From NCBI RefSeq assembly GCF_014196495.1, contig NZ_JACIDT010000001.1, positions 310,001-374,000 of the forward strand: a stretch of DNA of 64,000 nucleotides, in the 5' to 3' direction. The notes beneath the pieces are model-generated. The model worked only from the letters and a program-made list of their open reading frames with translations. It ran no database searches and was not told the DNA's origin. The number at the start of each line of letters is the position of its first letter. Positions within the stretch are counted from its first letter, which is position 1. The position numbers and the translations under genes are program-made. The stretch is from Sphingobium jiangsuense (lineage in GTDB: Bacteria > Pseudomonadota > Alphaproteobacteria > Sphingomonadales > Sphingomonadaceae). This document shows positions 34,654-43,433 of this stretch, piece by piece.

Positions 34654-35631
34654 TCACCAGCTGCCATAGCCCGGCGCCTCGCCATTGGCGCCCGGCGTCC
34701 AGCGGCGGGGCCTGCGCCAGCCGATCACCGGCCGCTTGCGCAGGCGCAGCGTCGGCCAGTGGCCGTTGTCGATCCGGTCGACCAGCCGCATCCCCTGCGC
34801 GCGATAGGCGGCGACCACCCGGTCGGCCTGATCGGCGAGCAGCCCGGCGAGGATCAGCGTGCCGCCCTCGTCGATGACGGCGGTCAGCGAGGGCGCCAGC
34901 TCGATCAGCGGCCCGGCGAGGATATTGGCGACCAGCAGGTCATAGGGCGCGCGGACATGCAGCGCGGGATGGTCCACCCCGGCCGCGACATAGAGCGACA
35001 CTTCGCCCCGCCCGCCGCCCGGCGCCACGCCGTTGAGCGCGGCGTTCTGCGCCGATACCTCCACCGCCGCCGGGTCGATATCCGACGCGGTGGCATAGGC
35101 GCGGGGCCACAGGTGCAGCGCGGCGAAAGCGAGCAGCCCGGTGCCGGTGCCGATATCGGCGATATTGCCGAACCGCTCGCCCAGCCTGCGGCAGCGGTCG
35201 AGCATCATCAGGCAGCCCGCCGTGGTCTCATGCTGCCCGGTGCCGAACGCGCGCCCGGCGGGGATCAGCAGCGGCACCAGACCTGCGGGCACCGGATCGT
35301 CGGCATGGTTGCGCACATGGAAGCGCCCGGCGACGATCGGCTCCAGTCCCTGCTGGCTCAGCGTCACCCAATCCTCGTCGGGCAGGCGCTCCAGCACCGG
35401 CTCCGTCCCGGCGCTGCTGGGGATCATCGCCTGCAACAGCGCGATCGCCTGCACCGTCGGCCTGCCCTCGAAATAGGCGTCGACCTGCCATTTGTCGGGA
35501 TTGTCCTCCTCCATCTCGCTTGTCATCAGCGCGGGCGGCGGATCGAGATCGGCAAGCAAACCCATGTCCTCGCCCAGGGCCTCGGCTTCGGCGCGGGTGC
35601 AAGGCAGGGTGAGTTTCCAGCTTTGGGTCAT
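34654..35631 (-). CDS. prmA: Ribosomal protein L11 methyltransferase
   Basis: 325 aa from ATG 35631 (MTQSWKLTLPCTRAEAEAL). The N-terminal substrate domain ends near residue 120. Then GRAFGTGQHETTAGCLMM and the SAM motif IADIGTGTGLLAFAAL are followed by ATASDIDPAAVEVSAQNAAL. The catalytic-region motif is DLLVANILAGPLIELAP. PrmA methylates L11 of the 50S subunit. The C-terminal tail is arginine/tryptophan-rich. Longer open frame upstream of 35631 has no support. Confidence 0.94.
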   Translation of the reverse strand: MTQSWKLTLPCTRAEAEALGEDMGLLADLDPPPALMTSEMEEDNPDKWQVDAYFEGRPTVQAIALLQAMIPSSAGTEPVLERLPDEDWVTLSQQGLEPIVAGRFHVRNHADDPVPAGLVPLLIPAGRAFGTGQHETTAGCLMMLDRCRRLGERFGNIADIGTGTGLLAFAALHLWPRAYATASDIDPAAVEVSAQNAALNGVAPGGGRGEVSLYVAAGVDHPALHVRAPYDLLVANILAGPLIELAPSLTAVIDEGGTLILAGLLADQADRVVAAYRAQGMRLVDRIDNGHWPTLRLRKRPVIGWRRPRRWTPGANGEAPGYGSW

Positions 35632-35864
35632 GCCTCGTCGCTTTCCACGCCGATGCCGCCCCGTCAAGCGGCAGGTGGGCCGGGGCGCCCGGCGAGACGG
35701 TCCGGCGGTGCGGCGGACGACGCGATACTGTCATGATGCCGCGCGAAGAATCATGGACGCGCCCTATGGCCTATGGATAGTCTGTGGGCTAAGGGGCTGG
35801 CCGGCAGGCGGGCGATTCCGCCCATGCCTTCCTTTCAGTGAGACAGAAACCGGATCGCGAGACA

Positions 35865-36335
35865 ATGAGTTCCACCCTCCCCTATCGCCCCTGTGTCGGC
35901 ATGATGCTGGTCAATATGGACGGGAAGGTTTTCGTCGGCCAGCGGCTCGACAGCGAGGTCGAGGCCTGGCAGATGCCGCAGGGCGGCATCGATCCGGGCG
36001 AGGAGCCGCGCGACACGGCGTTGCGGGAACTGGGCGAGGAAACCGGCATCGCGCCCGATCTCGTCAACATCATCGCCCGCGCGCGCGAGGAGCTGTTCTA
36101 CGACCTGCCCGACGAACTGGTCGGCAAGATCTGGGGCGGCAAATATCGCGGCCAGCGGCAAACCTGGTTCCTGATGCGCTTCCTCGGCACCGACGCCGAC
36201 GTGAACATCCGCACCGCCCATCAGGAATTCCGCGACTGGCGCTGGGTCGTGCCGGAGGAATTGCCGGAGCTGATCGTCCCCTTCAAGAAGAAGCTGTACC
36301 GCGATCTGGTGCAGGAATTCCAACATCTCATCTGA
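35865..36335 (+). CDS. rppH: RNA pyrophosphohydrolase (Nudix)
   Basis: 156 aa from ATG 35865 ([17 protein letters not shown]). The Nudix box [20 protein letters not shown] with TGI is complete. The flanking W-QMPQGG and the later [16 protein letters not shown] and [20 protein letters not shown] are RppH features. It removes pyrophosphate from the 5' end of mRNA, feeding RNase E decay. The longer frame upstream adds only nine residues without a better start. Confidence 0.95.
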   Translation: MSSTLPYRPCVGMMLVNMDGKVFVGQRLDSEVEAWQMPQGGIDPGEEPRDTALRELGEETGIAPDLVNIIARAREELFYDLPDELVGKIWGGKYRGQRQTWFLMRFLGTDADVNIRTAHQEFRDWRWVVPEELPELIVPFKKKLYRDLVQEFQHLI

Positions 36336-36390
36336 TTTTCGGGCGGCGGCCCCTTTCGCCGCCGCCGTCGAGTCGCTAGACGTGCGCCCC

Positions 36391-37407
36391 ATGACCGGAC
36401 GGTTCCTGCCCCCCGTTGGCCTTGCTCTCGGCCTCGCGATGGCCGCATCGGCGCTCCCCGCCGCCGCCAGCCTGCAAGAGCCGATCTACCCCCCCGCCAG
36501 CACGCCCCCCGCGATCGTCCCGACGATCCCGCCCGCCGAGCCGGAGCGGGAGCGGGAGCGGGACAAAGCCCTGCCGCTGCCCGAAGCGGTGCGCAGGATG
36601 GTGATCGAGGCGCTGGAAAGCGGCAACAGCGCCGACATCGCCACCATCGCCCGCTATGCGATCCGCGCCAATCCCGACGCCGCCGAGGAAATCCAGGCGA
36701 TGGTCAACCGCCATCAGGCGCATGCGGAGGAAGAGCGGCGCGAAGAGATAAAGCATGCGGGCATGTTCGACCTGTGGGACGGCAAGATCGAGTTGGGCGG
36801 CTTCCGCTCCACCGGCTCGACCAGCGAATTCGGCATCAGCACGTCGATGGGGGCGACCCGCAAGGGCCTGAAATGGACGCATGCGCTGACCGCCAACGCC
36901 GATTATCGCGAGGCCAACGGCGAAACCTCGGTGGAGCGCATCCTCGCCTCCTACAGCCCGACCTATAATTTCGACCCGCGCAATTTCGCCTATGCGCTGA
37001 TCCAGTATGAGCGGGACCCGATCGTCGGCTTCGATTACCGCTACACCGGCTCGCTCGGCATCGGCTACACGCTGATATCGAACGACAAGGTGAAGCTGTC
37101 CACCACGCTGGGGCCGTCGCTGCGCGAAACCGCCTATACCGACGATGGGCGGGAGGCGAAATTCGGCGCGCGCTCCTCGCTCAATTTCCGCTGGGCGTTC
37201 GCGCCGACGCTGTCGCTGCAACAGACGGCCTCGGCCTATGCGGAAAGCGACACCGCCAGCGTCACCGCGCTGACCGCGCTCGACGCGCGGATCGTCTCCA
37301 AATTGTCGGCGCGCCTCTCCTACAATATGCGCTATGAATCGGGGTCGAAGCTGACCGACCGGGCGTTCGACACCACCAGCAAGATGACGCTGATCTACGA
37401 TTTCTGA
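36391..37407 (+). CDS. DUF481-family outer membrane protein
   Basis: 338 aa. A signal peptide (residues 1-27, ending ALPAAAS) precedes a proline-rich segment (YPPASTPPAIVPTIPPAEPE). A charged helical region (ERERERDKALPLPEAVRRM to AHAEEERREEIKH) follows. The C-terminal 210 residues are DUF481: WDGKIELGGFRSTGSTSEFG, WTHALTANADYREANGE and a series of amphipathic strands ending TSKMTLIYDF. The final phenylalanine is typical of BAM-inserted beta-barrels. DUF481 proteins are often salt-stress-linked; function unclear here. Confidence 0.88.
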   Translation: MTGRFLPPVGLALGLAMAASALPAAASLQEPIYPPASTPPAIVPTIPPAEPERERERDKALPLPEAVRRMVIEALESGNSADIATIARYAIRANPDAAEEIQAMVNRHQAHAEEERREEIKHAGMFDLWDGKIELGGFRSTGSTSEFGISTSMGATRKGLKWTHALTANADYREANGETSVERILASYSPTYNFDPRNFAYALIQYERDPIVGFDYRYTGSLGIGYTLISNDKVKLSTTLGPSLRETAYTDDGREAKFGARSSLNFRWAFAPTLSLQQTASAYAESDTASVTALTALDARIVSKLSARLSYNMRYESGSKLTDRAFDTTSKMTLIYDF

Positions 37408-37458
37408 AGGGACGCGACGCGGGCTTGGCAGCGACGCCGGGCTGGTTCATGATGGGGC

Positions 37459-38709
37459 ATGGCCGCGCCAAACGAACGCCTGAACGAACGCCTGTCGCCG
37501 GACGAAATCATGCTGCTCGACGCCGCGGGCGCCGCACCGATGCTCGACCAGGTGCAGCGCTGGGCGGCGATCAACAGCGGATCCCATAATCTGGACGGGC
37601 TGGCCCGGATGGCGGCGGCGCTGGCCGATGCCTTTGCCGCGCTGCCCGGCGACCTCCGCCTCGTCGATGGCGAACCGGTGGAGAGCATCGATGCCTCCGG
37701 CCGGGTGGAGACGCGCGCGACGGGGCGGCATATGCTACTCGCCGTGCGGCCCGACGCGCCCCGACGGGTGCTGCTGACCGGCCATATGGACACGGTGTTC
37801 GCCGCCGACCATCCGTTCCAGACGCTGCGATGGCTGGGGGAAGGCAGGCTGAACGGCCCCGGCGTCGCCGACATGAAGGGCGGGCTCGCGATCCTGCTCG
37901 CCGCGCTGCGCGCGTTCGAGGCCAGCCCGTTCGCGCCGCTGCTCGGCTATGACGTGCTCATCAACAGCGACGAGGAGGTGGGCAGCCTCTCCTCCGCCGC
38001 CCTCATCGCGCGGGCGACGCGGGGCAAGGCCGCCGCGCTCACCTACGAACCGGCGCTCGCCGACGGCACCATGGCCGGCGCGCGGGCGGGCAGCGGCAAT
38101 TTCTCGCTGGTCGTCGCCGGCATCGCCGCCCATGCCGGGCGCAATCCGGAGGACGGGCGCAACGCGCTGCTCGCCGCCGCCGATCTCGCGCTGCGCCTCG
38201 CGGACGGGGCGAAGGCGCTCGGCCTGCCGTGCAACCCGGCGCGGATCGACGGCGGCGGCCCCAACAATATGGTGCCGGACAAGGCGATATTGCGTGTCAA
38301 CTTCCGCCCGCGCGACGCGGCGATGCAGGCCGCCGCGCAGGCGCTGGTCGAACAGGTAAGCGCCGGGGTGTCGGCGGCGCGCGAAGTCGGCGTCCATATC
38401 CATGGCGGCTTCAACCGCCCGCCCAAACCGATGGACGACAGGGCGCGGCGCCTCTCCGCGCTGGTCGAACGGGCGGGCGCCGATCTTGGCCTCAGCATCG
38501 GCTGGCGCGACACCGGCGGGGTGTGCGACGGCAACAACATCGCCGCCTGCGGCGTGCCGGTGGTGGATACGATGGGCGCGCGCGGCGGCGCGATCCACAG
38601 CAGCGACGAGTTCCTGCTCACCGACAGCCTGGCCGAGCGGGCGCGCCTTTCCGCGCTGGTGCTCGCCCGGCTGGCGCGGGGCGGCGACGCAGGGGAGGCA
38701 CGGCCATGA
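37459..38709 (+). CDS. M20-family metallohydrolase heading the ast genes
   Basis: 416 aa. The M20 zinc sites are complete: VLLTGHMDTVFA, GPGVADMKGGLAILLAALRA, LINSDEEVGSLSS and HSSDEFLL. The dimerisation domain contains GIAAHAGRNPEDGRNAL. Its stop overlaps the astA start (38706-38709), and astA-astB follow directly. In the E. coli arginine succinyltransferase pathway the last step is by AstE, an M14-type enzyme, and none is seen here. By context this hydrolase may remove succinate from succinylglutamate or act on a related N-acyl amino acid. This is inference from gene order. Confidence 0.85.
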   Translation: MAAPNERLNERLSPDEIMLLDAAGAAPMLDQVQRWAAINSGSHNLDGLARMAAALADAFAALPGDLRLVDGEPVESIDASGRVETRATGRHMLLAVRPDAPRRVLLTGHMDTVFAADHPFQTLRWLGEGRLNGPGVADMKGGLAILLAALRAFEASPFAPLLGYDVLINSDEEVGSLSSAALIARATRGKAAALTYEPALADGTMAGARAGSGNFSLVVAGIAAHAGRNPEDGRNALLAAADLALRLADGAKALGLPCNPARIDGGGPNNMVPDKAILRVNFRPRDAAMQAAAQALVEQVSAGVSAAREVGVHIHGGFNRPPKPMDDRARRLSALVERAGADLGLSIGWRDTGGVCDGNNIAACGVPVVDTMGARGGAIHSSDEFLLTDSLAERARLSALVLARLARGGDAGEARP

Positions 38710-39722
38710 GCTTCATCATCCGCCCGGCCCGGCCGGACGATCTTCAGGCGCTGTACGAGATGGCGAAGCTGACCGGCGGCGGCTTCACCAACCTGCCTGC
38801 CGACCGGCCCGCCCTCGCCGCCAAGCTGGAGCGCACCGCCGCCGCCCTGGCCCGCGCGGAGGAGGGAATCGCCGACGACCTGATCCTGTTCGTGCTGGAA
38901 AATCGCACAACCGGCCAGATACGCGGCACCTGCCAGATCTTCAGCCAGGTCGGCGCGACCGCGCCCTTCTATTCCTACCGCCTCGGCACGCTGACCCAGC
39001 ACAGCCGCGAACTCGATCGCACCTTCCGCGCGCAGATGCTCTCGCTCACCACCGATCTCGAAGGCGCGGCCGAGGTCGGCGGCCTGTTCCTCCACCCGCG
39101 CGAGCGCGCCGAGGGGCTGGGCCTGCTGCTCGCGCGCAGCCGCTATCTCTACATCCGCCAGCACCGCGCCCGCTTCGGCGAGCGCATCCTGGCCGAGCTG
39201 CGCGGGGTGATCGACGAGGCGGGCGGATCGCCTTTCTGGGACGGGCTTGCCGGGCGTTTCTTCGGCATGGGCTTTCAGGAGGCCGACGCGTTCAACGCGA
39301 TCCACGGCAACCAGTTCATCGCCGACCTGATGCCCAAGACGCCGATCTATGTCGACATGCTGTCCGACCATGCCCGCGCGGTGATCGGCATGCCCCACCC
39401 CAATGGCCGCGCCGCGATGCGGATGCTGGAAACCGAGGGGTTCAAATATAACGGCTATATCGACATATTCGACGGCGGCCCGACGATGCTGGGCAAGATC
39501 GACAATCTGCGGACCGTCGCGCAGGCGCGCGAGCTGCGCTTCGCCGGCACGCACGGCGAAGGCGGCGCGAAGATGCTCGTCGCGGCGGGACGGCTCGCCG
39601 ATTTCCGCTGCGCCTATGCGCGGGCGCTGCCCGATGGCGAGGACGGCGTGCGGCTGGACGGCGAGGCGGCGGATCTGCTCGGCCTGCTGAGCGAGGACCG
39701 GCTGCTGGTGGCGGAGCGCTGA
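38706..39722 (+). CDS. astA: Arginine N-succinyltransferase
   Basis: 338 aa. First step of the AST route of arginine catabolism, transferring succinyl from succinyl-CoA to arginine. Family blocks are IIRPARPDDLQALYEMAKLT, GGGFTNLPADRP, YSYRLGTLTQHSREL, EVGGLFLHPRERAEGLG, WDGLAGRFFGMGFQEAD and LIPMPK-like DLMPKTPIYVDML. The start overlaps the M20 gene and the stop precedes astB by six bases, so the three genes form an operon. astC and astD are not in the window. Confidence 0.96.
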   Translation: MSFIIRPARPDDLQALYEMAKLTGGGFTNLPADRPALAAKLERTAAALARAEEGIADDLILFVLENRTTGQIRGTCQIFSQVGATAPFYSYRLGTLTQHSRELDRTFRAQMLSLTTDLEGAAEVGGLFLHPRERAEGLGLLLARSRYLYIRQHRARFGERILAELRGVIDEAGGSPFWDGLAGRFFGMGFQEADAFNAIHGNQFIADLMPKTPIYVDMLSDHARAVIGMPHPNGRAAMRMLETEGFKYNGYIDIFDGGPTMLGKIDNLRTVAQARELRFAGTHGEGGAKMLVAAGRLADFRCAYARALPDGEDGVRLDGEAADLLGLLSEDRLLVAER

Positions 39723-39728
39723 ACGGTC

Positions 39729-41012
39729 ATGACCCTGCGGGAAATCAATTTCGACGGACTGGTCGGCCCCAGCCATAATTATGCGGGCCTCAGCCCCGGC
39801 AATCTCGCCTCCGCCGCCCATGCGGGCGCGGTGTCGCACCCGCGCGCGGCGGCGCTTCAGGGCATCGCCAAGATGCGCGCCAATCTGGCGCTCGGTCTTG
39901 CGCAGGGGCTGTTCCTGCCCCAGCCGCGCCCGGACCATGGCTGGCTGGAAAGCCTCTACACCAGCATGGCGGACGCGGAGCCGCATATCCGCGCGGCGGC
40001 GATGTCGGCCTCGTCGATGTGGGCGGCCAATGCGGCGACCGTCTCGCCCGCGCCCGACACGGCGGACGGGCGCTGCCACCTCAGCGTCGCCAATCTGATG
40101 ACGATGCCGCATCGCAGCCATGAATGGCCGCATATGCTGCGCCAGTTGCGGCTCGCCTTCGCCGACGACCGCGCCTTCGCCGTGCACGGGCCGGTGCCCG
40201 CCCCGTTCGGCGACGAGGGCGCGGCCAACCATATGCGCCTCGCCCCGTCCCATGCCGAGCCGGGCGTCGAGATTTTCGTCCATGGCCGGTCCGGCGGTCG
40301 CTTTCCCGCGCGCCAGCATATCGAGGCGGGCAAGGCGATCGCCCGCGCTCACCGCCTCTCGCCCGAACGCGTGATGTTCGTCGAGCAATCCGAAGCCGCG
40401 ATCGCGGCGGGCGCGTTCCACAATGACGTGGTCGCGGTCGCCAATGAACGGGTGCTGTTCGCGCATGAGCTGGCCTTCGCCGACCGCGACTCCTTCCACG
40501 ACGCGCTGCTGGCGCGCCTGCCCGAGGCGATCCTGATCGAGGTGCCCGACAGCGAGGTGCCCCTGGCCGATGCCATCGCCAGCTATTTGTTCAACGCCCA
40601 GCTCGTCACGCTGTCCGGCGCGGAGCCGTATTCCGGGCCCGATACGGCTGACGGCATGGCGCTGATCGTGCCGACCGAATGCCTCGCCGTCGCCAGCACG
40701 GCGGCCTGGCTCGACCGGCTGGCGGCGGGCAACGGCCCGATCCGCCGGGTGATCCCGGTCGATGTGCGCGAATCGATGGCCAATGGCGGCGGCCCCGCCT
40801 GCCTGCGCCTGCGCGTCGTCGCCGACCCGGCTGCCATCGACCCGCGCTTCCTCGCCGACGAGGCGAAGCTCGACCGGCTGGCCGCACTGGTCGAGCGCCA
40901 CTGGCCGGAGAGCATCGCCCCGGCCGATCTCGCCAGCCCGGCGCTGATCGCCGACATAGAGCGGGCGCGGGCGCTGCTGGTCGAGCACATGGGCCTGCCC
41001 GCCGCTATCTGA
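39729..41012 (+). CDS. astB: N-succinylarginine dihydrolase
   Basis: 427 aa. Second enzyme of the AST route, releasing ammonia and CO2 from succinylarginine. EINFDGLVGPSHNYAGLSPG is the conserved N-terminus. Further blocks are SMWAANAATVSPAPDTADGR, HLSVANLMTMPHRSHEWP, GAANHMRLAPSHAEPG, ASYLFNAQLVTLSG, MANGGGPACLRLRVV. The catalytic cysteine is expected in the last of these (GGGPACLRL). It belongs to the amidinotransferase superfamily. Confidence 0.97.
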   Translation: MTLREINFDGLVGPSHNYAGLSPGNLASAAHAGAVSHPRAAALQGIAKMRANLALGLAQGLFLPQPRPDHGWLESLYTSMADAEPHIRAAAMSASSMWAANAATVSPAPDTADGRCHLSVANLMTMPHRSHEWPHMLRQLRLAFADDRAFAVHGPVPAPFGDEGAANHMRLAPSHAEPGVEIFVHGRSGGRFPARQHIEAGKAIARAHRLSPERVMFVEQSEAAIAAGAFHNDVVAVANERVLFAHELAFADRDSFHDALLARLPEAILIEVPDSEVPLADAIASYLFNAQLVTLSGAEPYSGPDTADGMALIVPTECLAVASTAAWLDRLAAGNGPIRRVIPVDVRESMANGGGPACLRLRVVADPAAIDPRFLADEAKLDRLAALVERHWPESIAPADLASPALIADIERARALLVEHMGLPAAI

Positions 41013-41109
41013 GCGGGAACCGAATGCCCGATACCGCTTTATAATAGCTGGACAATATTGATGGTTAACCAGTTTGCGGGGAGGCGGCAGCGGCTGCTAC
41101 GTTAAGGAA

Positions 41110-41352
41110 ATGCTAACCAGATTTGCCCGCAAGATCGGCCGCCTGTTCGTCATCAAGACGAAGTTCGAGGCATTTGCGATCATCTACGCGCTGGCGCTGG
41201 GCGCGACCGAACGGGCGATGGTCTATCTCCAGCATTATCCGGGCTGGCCGGGCAAGCTGCTGGCGCTGTGCTGCACCGGCGCGGTGTTCATGGGCGGCGC
41301 GAAGATCATCGACGCGATCGATCTGCGCGCGCAGCTGGGATATGACGATTAG
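41110..41352 (+). CDS. Hypothetical small membrane protein
   Basis: 80 aa from ATG 41110, with TAAGGAA just upstream. Two hydrophobic segments (AFAIIYALALGATERAMVYL and GKLLALCCTGAVFMGGAKII) follow a basic N-terminus MLTRFARKIGRLFVIKTK. A TATAAT at 41040-41045 could be its -10 box, although no good -35 is seen. No family known to me. The next plus-strand gene upstream is astB, about 100 bp away. Confidence 0.65.
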   Translation: MLTRFARKIGRLFVIKTKFEAFAIIYALALGATERAMVYLQHYPGWPGKLLALCCTGAVFMGGAKIIDAIDLRAQLGYDD

Positions 41353-41469
41353 GGTATATCGACATTCCGCCCATGCGGGCCTGCGAACCGCGCTATCCTG
41401 CGTTCGGTGCTCGAATAGCACGCTTCCCGGCTTCACCTGAACGAAATCTCGACAAACCCTCGCCGCTCC

Positions 41470-41490
41470 GTTCGGGCTGAGCCCGTCGAG
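41470..41490 (+). repeat. Dispersed repeat, type B
   Basis: GTTCGGGCTGAGCCCGTCGAG differs by one base (GCCCG for GCCTG) from the copies at 25071-25092 and 25390-25411. It lies between the convergent genes at 41110-41352 and mobA. Confidence 0.65.
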
Positions 41491-41504
41491 GCTGCGTCGC
41501 CCCC

Positions 41505-42041
41505 TCACCGTCCGGCCAGCGCCGCTTCCGCCTCCACCAGCGCCTCGGGCGTGTTGATGTTGAAGATCGGCGTACCCAATGGCGCCGCGCGGGCGTGGGT
41601 CTGGCGCATCCAGGCGCGGATCGAGCGGTCCGGCTGATCGGTAAGCCAGCGGTCGAGATCGCCGGCCAGCGCCGTCGGCCACAGGCCCATCAGCCAGTGC
41701 CCGTCGATCACCGCCGGGCCGGGCGAGAGCCGCTCGGCCAGATCGTCGGGCAGCGGCAGGCTGTCGCATCCGGCGCACAGCACCGCCTCATGCCCGCGCG
41801 CCCGCGCATGATGGAGCGCCGCGTTGAGCCCGCCCAGCGGCCCCTCCCCGGCGTGCGGGCGATCCGTCAGCGTCGGCAGGCCGGGCCATTCCCGGCCGAC
41901 GATCACCAGCTCCGCGCATGATCCGCGCAGGGCGGCCGCGACATGATCGATCAGCGCGACCCCGCCCAGCAGCGCCGCACCCTTGTCCGCGCCGAAACGC
42001 CGCGCCGCGCCCCCGGCGATGATCGCCCCCAGCAGGGTCAT
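41505..42041 (-). CDS. mobA: Molybdenum cofactor guanylyltransferase
   Basis: 178 aa. LLGAIIAGGAARRFGADKGA is the GTP-binding start (GGxxxRxGxDK). LPTLTDRPHAGEGPLGGLNA provides the MobA-specific GPLGGL block, and VLCAGCDSLPLPDDLAERL the metal-binding region (CDSP-like). NINTPEALVEAE is the typical C-terminus. MobA adds GMP to molybdopterin for bis-MGD enzymes. No other moco gene is adjacent. Confidence 0.94.
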   Translation of the reverse strand: MTLLGAIIAGGAARRFGADKGAALLGGVALIDHVAAALRGSCAELVIVGREWPGLPTLTDRPHAGEGPLGGLNAALHHARARGHEAVLCAGCDSLPLPDDLAERLSPGPAVIDGHWLMGLWPTALAGDLDRWLTDQPDRSIRAWMRQTHARAAPLGTPIFNINTPEALVEAEAALAGR

Positions 42042-42077
42042 GACGCCTTCCCCGCCCGATGGGGCAAGGAAGCGGAA

Positions 42078-42254
42078 TTATTCCTCGACAGGGGCGTCCG
42101 GTCCATTTTTCCTGATCGATTCGATGGCGTTCAACGCCGAAGCCCTGCTTTTATAGCCTTCGGTCCAGAAGATAATCTCCGCATTATACTTGAACTTGGC
42201 GACATATTCGCCCGCCTTGTTCTGCTCGATCACGAATTTATGGGCCATGGCCAT
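42078..42254 (-). CDS. YegP-like DUF1508 protein
   Basis: 58 aa from ATG 42254, or 42248 two codons later. The pattern HKFVIEQNKAGEYVAKFKYN, then EIIFWTEGYKSRASALNAIE and SIRKNGPDA is that of a single DUF1508/YegP repeat (keep-glycine-tyrosine: EGYxS). Members are small cytosolic proteins of unknown function. It lies between mobA and the oxidoreductase genes on the same strand. Confidence 0.85.
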   Translation of the reverse strand: MAMAHKFVIEQNKAGEYVAKFKYNAEIIFWTEGYKSRASALNAIESIRKNGPDAPVEE

Positions 42255-42317
42255 TCCCCCACGGAAAGTTGAACCGGAGGCCAGCCTATCCCGCACCGTC
42301 GGAATTGGGAAGAGCGA

Positions 42318-43433
42318 TCAGCGCAGCCGTCCGGGCGCATAGAGCGCCGCGTCCACCCCCGCCAGCATCGGATCGTCGCGCTCGCCCATCAGCAGGCCAC
42401 GGGCGAGGCGCGCGGCGGCGGGCGCGGTCTGGATGCCGAAGCCGCCCTGTCCCGCGAACCAGAAGAAGCCCGGCCGGTCGGGGTCGCGCCCATAGACCGG
42501 CCTGCGGTCGGGCGCGAAGCTGCGCAGGCCCGCCCAGCGCCGCTCCACCGCCGCGACGCGCCAGTCCACCACCTGTTGCAGCCGGTCGATCGCGGTGGCG
42601 ACGTCCAGTTCCTCCGGCGCGGCGTCGACCGGGGGCGAGACATGCTCGTCATGCGGGGTCAGCCAGATGCGCCCGGCCCCGACCGGCTTGAAATAGAAAC
42701 GCTGCGCGAGGTCGATCACCAGCGGCAGATCGTCCGCCGCCGGGGGGTCCACGCGCAGCTGCACCACCGTCCGCCGCAGCGGCGTGATGCCGATCGGCCT
42801 TACGCCCGCCGCCCGCGCCACCGGATCGGCCCAGGCCCCGGCGGCATTGACCAGCAGGCCCGCGCGGACGGAACCCGTGGAAAGGCGCACCTCCCATCCG
42901 GCCCCTTCCCCCGCGCCAAACGGCGCGGCCCCCTCGAACCGGCAGCCCTGCGCCACCGTGCCGCCGAGCCTGCGCAGCCGGGCGAGGCAGGCGCCGTGCA
43001 GCCCGGCGACGTCGATATCGCGCAGGCCCGCCTCTTCCAGCCCGATGGTCCAGTCGCCGCGCAGGCCCGCGATGCGCGCGCGCAACTGCGCCGCCTCCAG
43101 CGGGACGAACAGGCCGTCGTCGCCATAATCGGCCACCATCGCCCGGCGCAGCGCCGCATCCTCCGCCCGGCCGACATGAAGGCCGCCGCGCGGCGAGAGG
43201 AAGCCCCGCTCCGCCAGCACGGGCCCGGACGCGCGAGTCAGCGGACGGATAGCCGGGCCGCCATAGCTTTCCGACCAGAAGGCGACCGAGCGCCCCGTCG
43301 CATGATAGCCGGGCTGGTCCTCCATCTCCACCAGCAGCACCGACATATGCCCTGCCAGTTCCGCGCCCAGGCTGGCCCCCGCCATGCCCGCGCCGACGAT
43401 CACCGCGTCATAGCTGCCCCGCAATCCGTCCAT
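42318..43433 (-). CDS. FAD-dependent oxidoreductase (DAO family)
   Basis: 371 aa. Dinucleotide-binding motif AVIVGAGMAGASLGAELAG is near the N-terminus, with LLVEMEDQPGYHATGRS following. The middle contains LLVNAAGAWADPVARAAGVR. The C-terminal FWFAGQGGFGIQTAPAAARL is the second FAD contact typical of DAO proteins (amino-acid or glycerol-phosphate-like oxidases). Substrate unknown. Its start overlaps the stop of the alpha/beta hydrolase gene, indicating an operon. Confidence 0.9.
   Translation of the reverse strand: MDGLRGSYDAVIVGAGMAGASLGAELAGHMSVLLVEMEDQPGYHATGRSVAFWSESYGGPAIRPLTRASGPVLAERGFLSPRGGLHVGRAEDAALRRAMVADYGDDGLFVPLEAAQLRARIAGLRGDWTIGLEEAGLRDIDVAGLHGACLARLRRLGGTVAQGCRFEGAAPFGAGEGAGWEVRLSTGSVRAGLLVNAAGAWADPVARAAGVRPIGITPLRRTVVQLRVDPPAADDLPLVIDLAQRFYFKPVGAGRIWLTPHDEHVSPPVDAAPEELDVATAIDRLQQVVDWRVAAVERRWAGLRSFAPDRRPVYGRDPDRPGFFWFAGQGGFGIQTAPAAARLARGLLMGERDDPMLAGVDAALYAPGRLR

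Noticed and set aside
38043..40988. 981-codon open frame antisense to the M20-astA-astB genes
   Set aside because: Long antisense frames are expected in GC-rich coding DNA. The product is arginine/alanine-rich and resembles nothing, while the opposite strand encodes clear enzymes.
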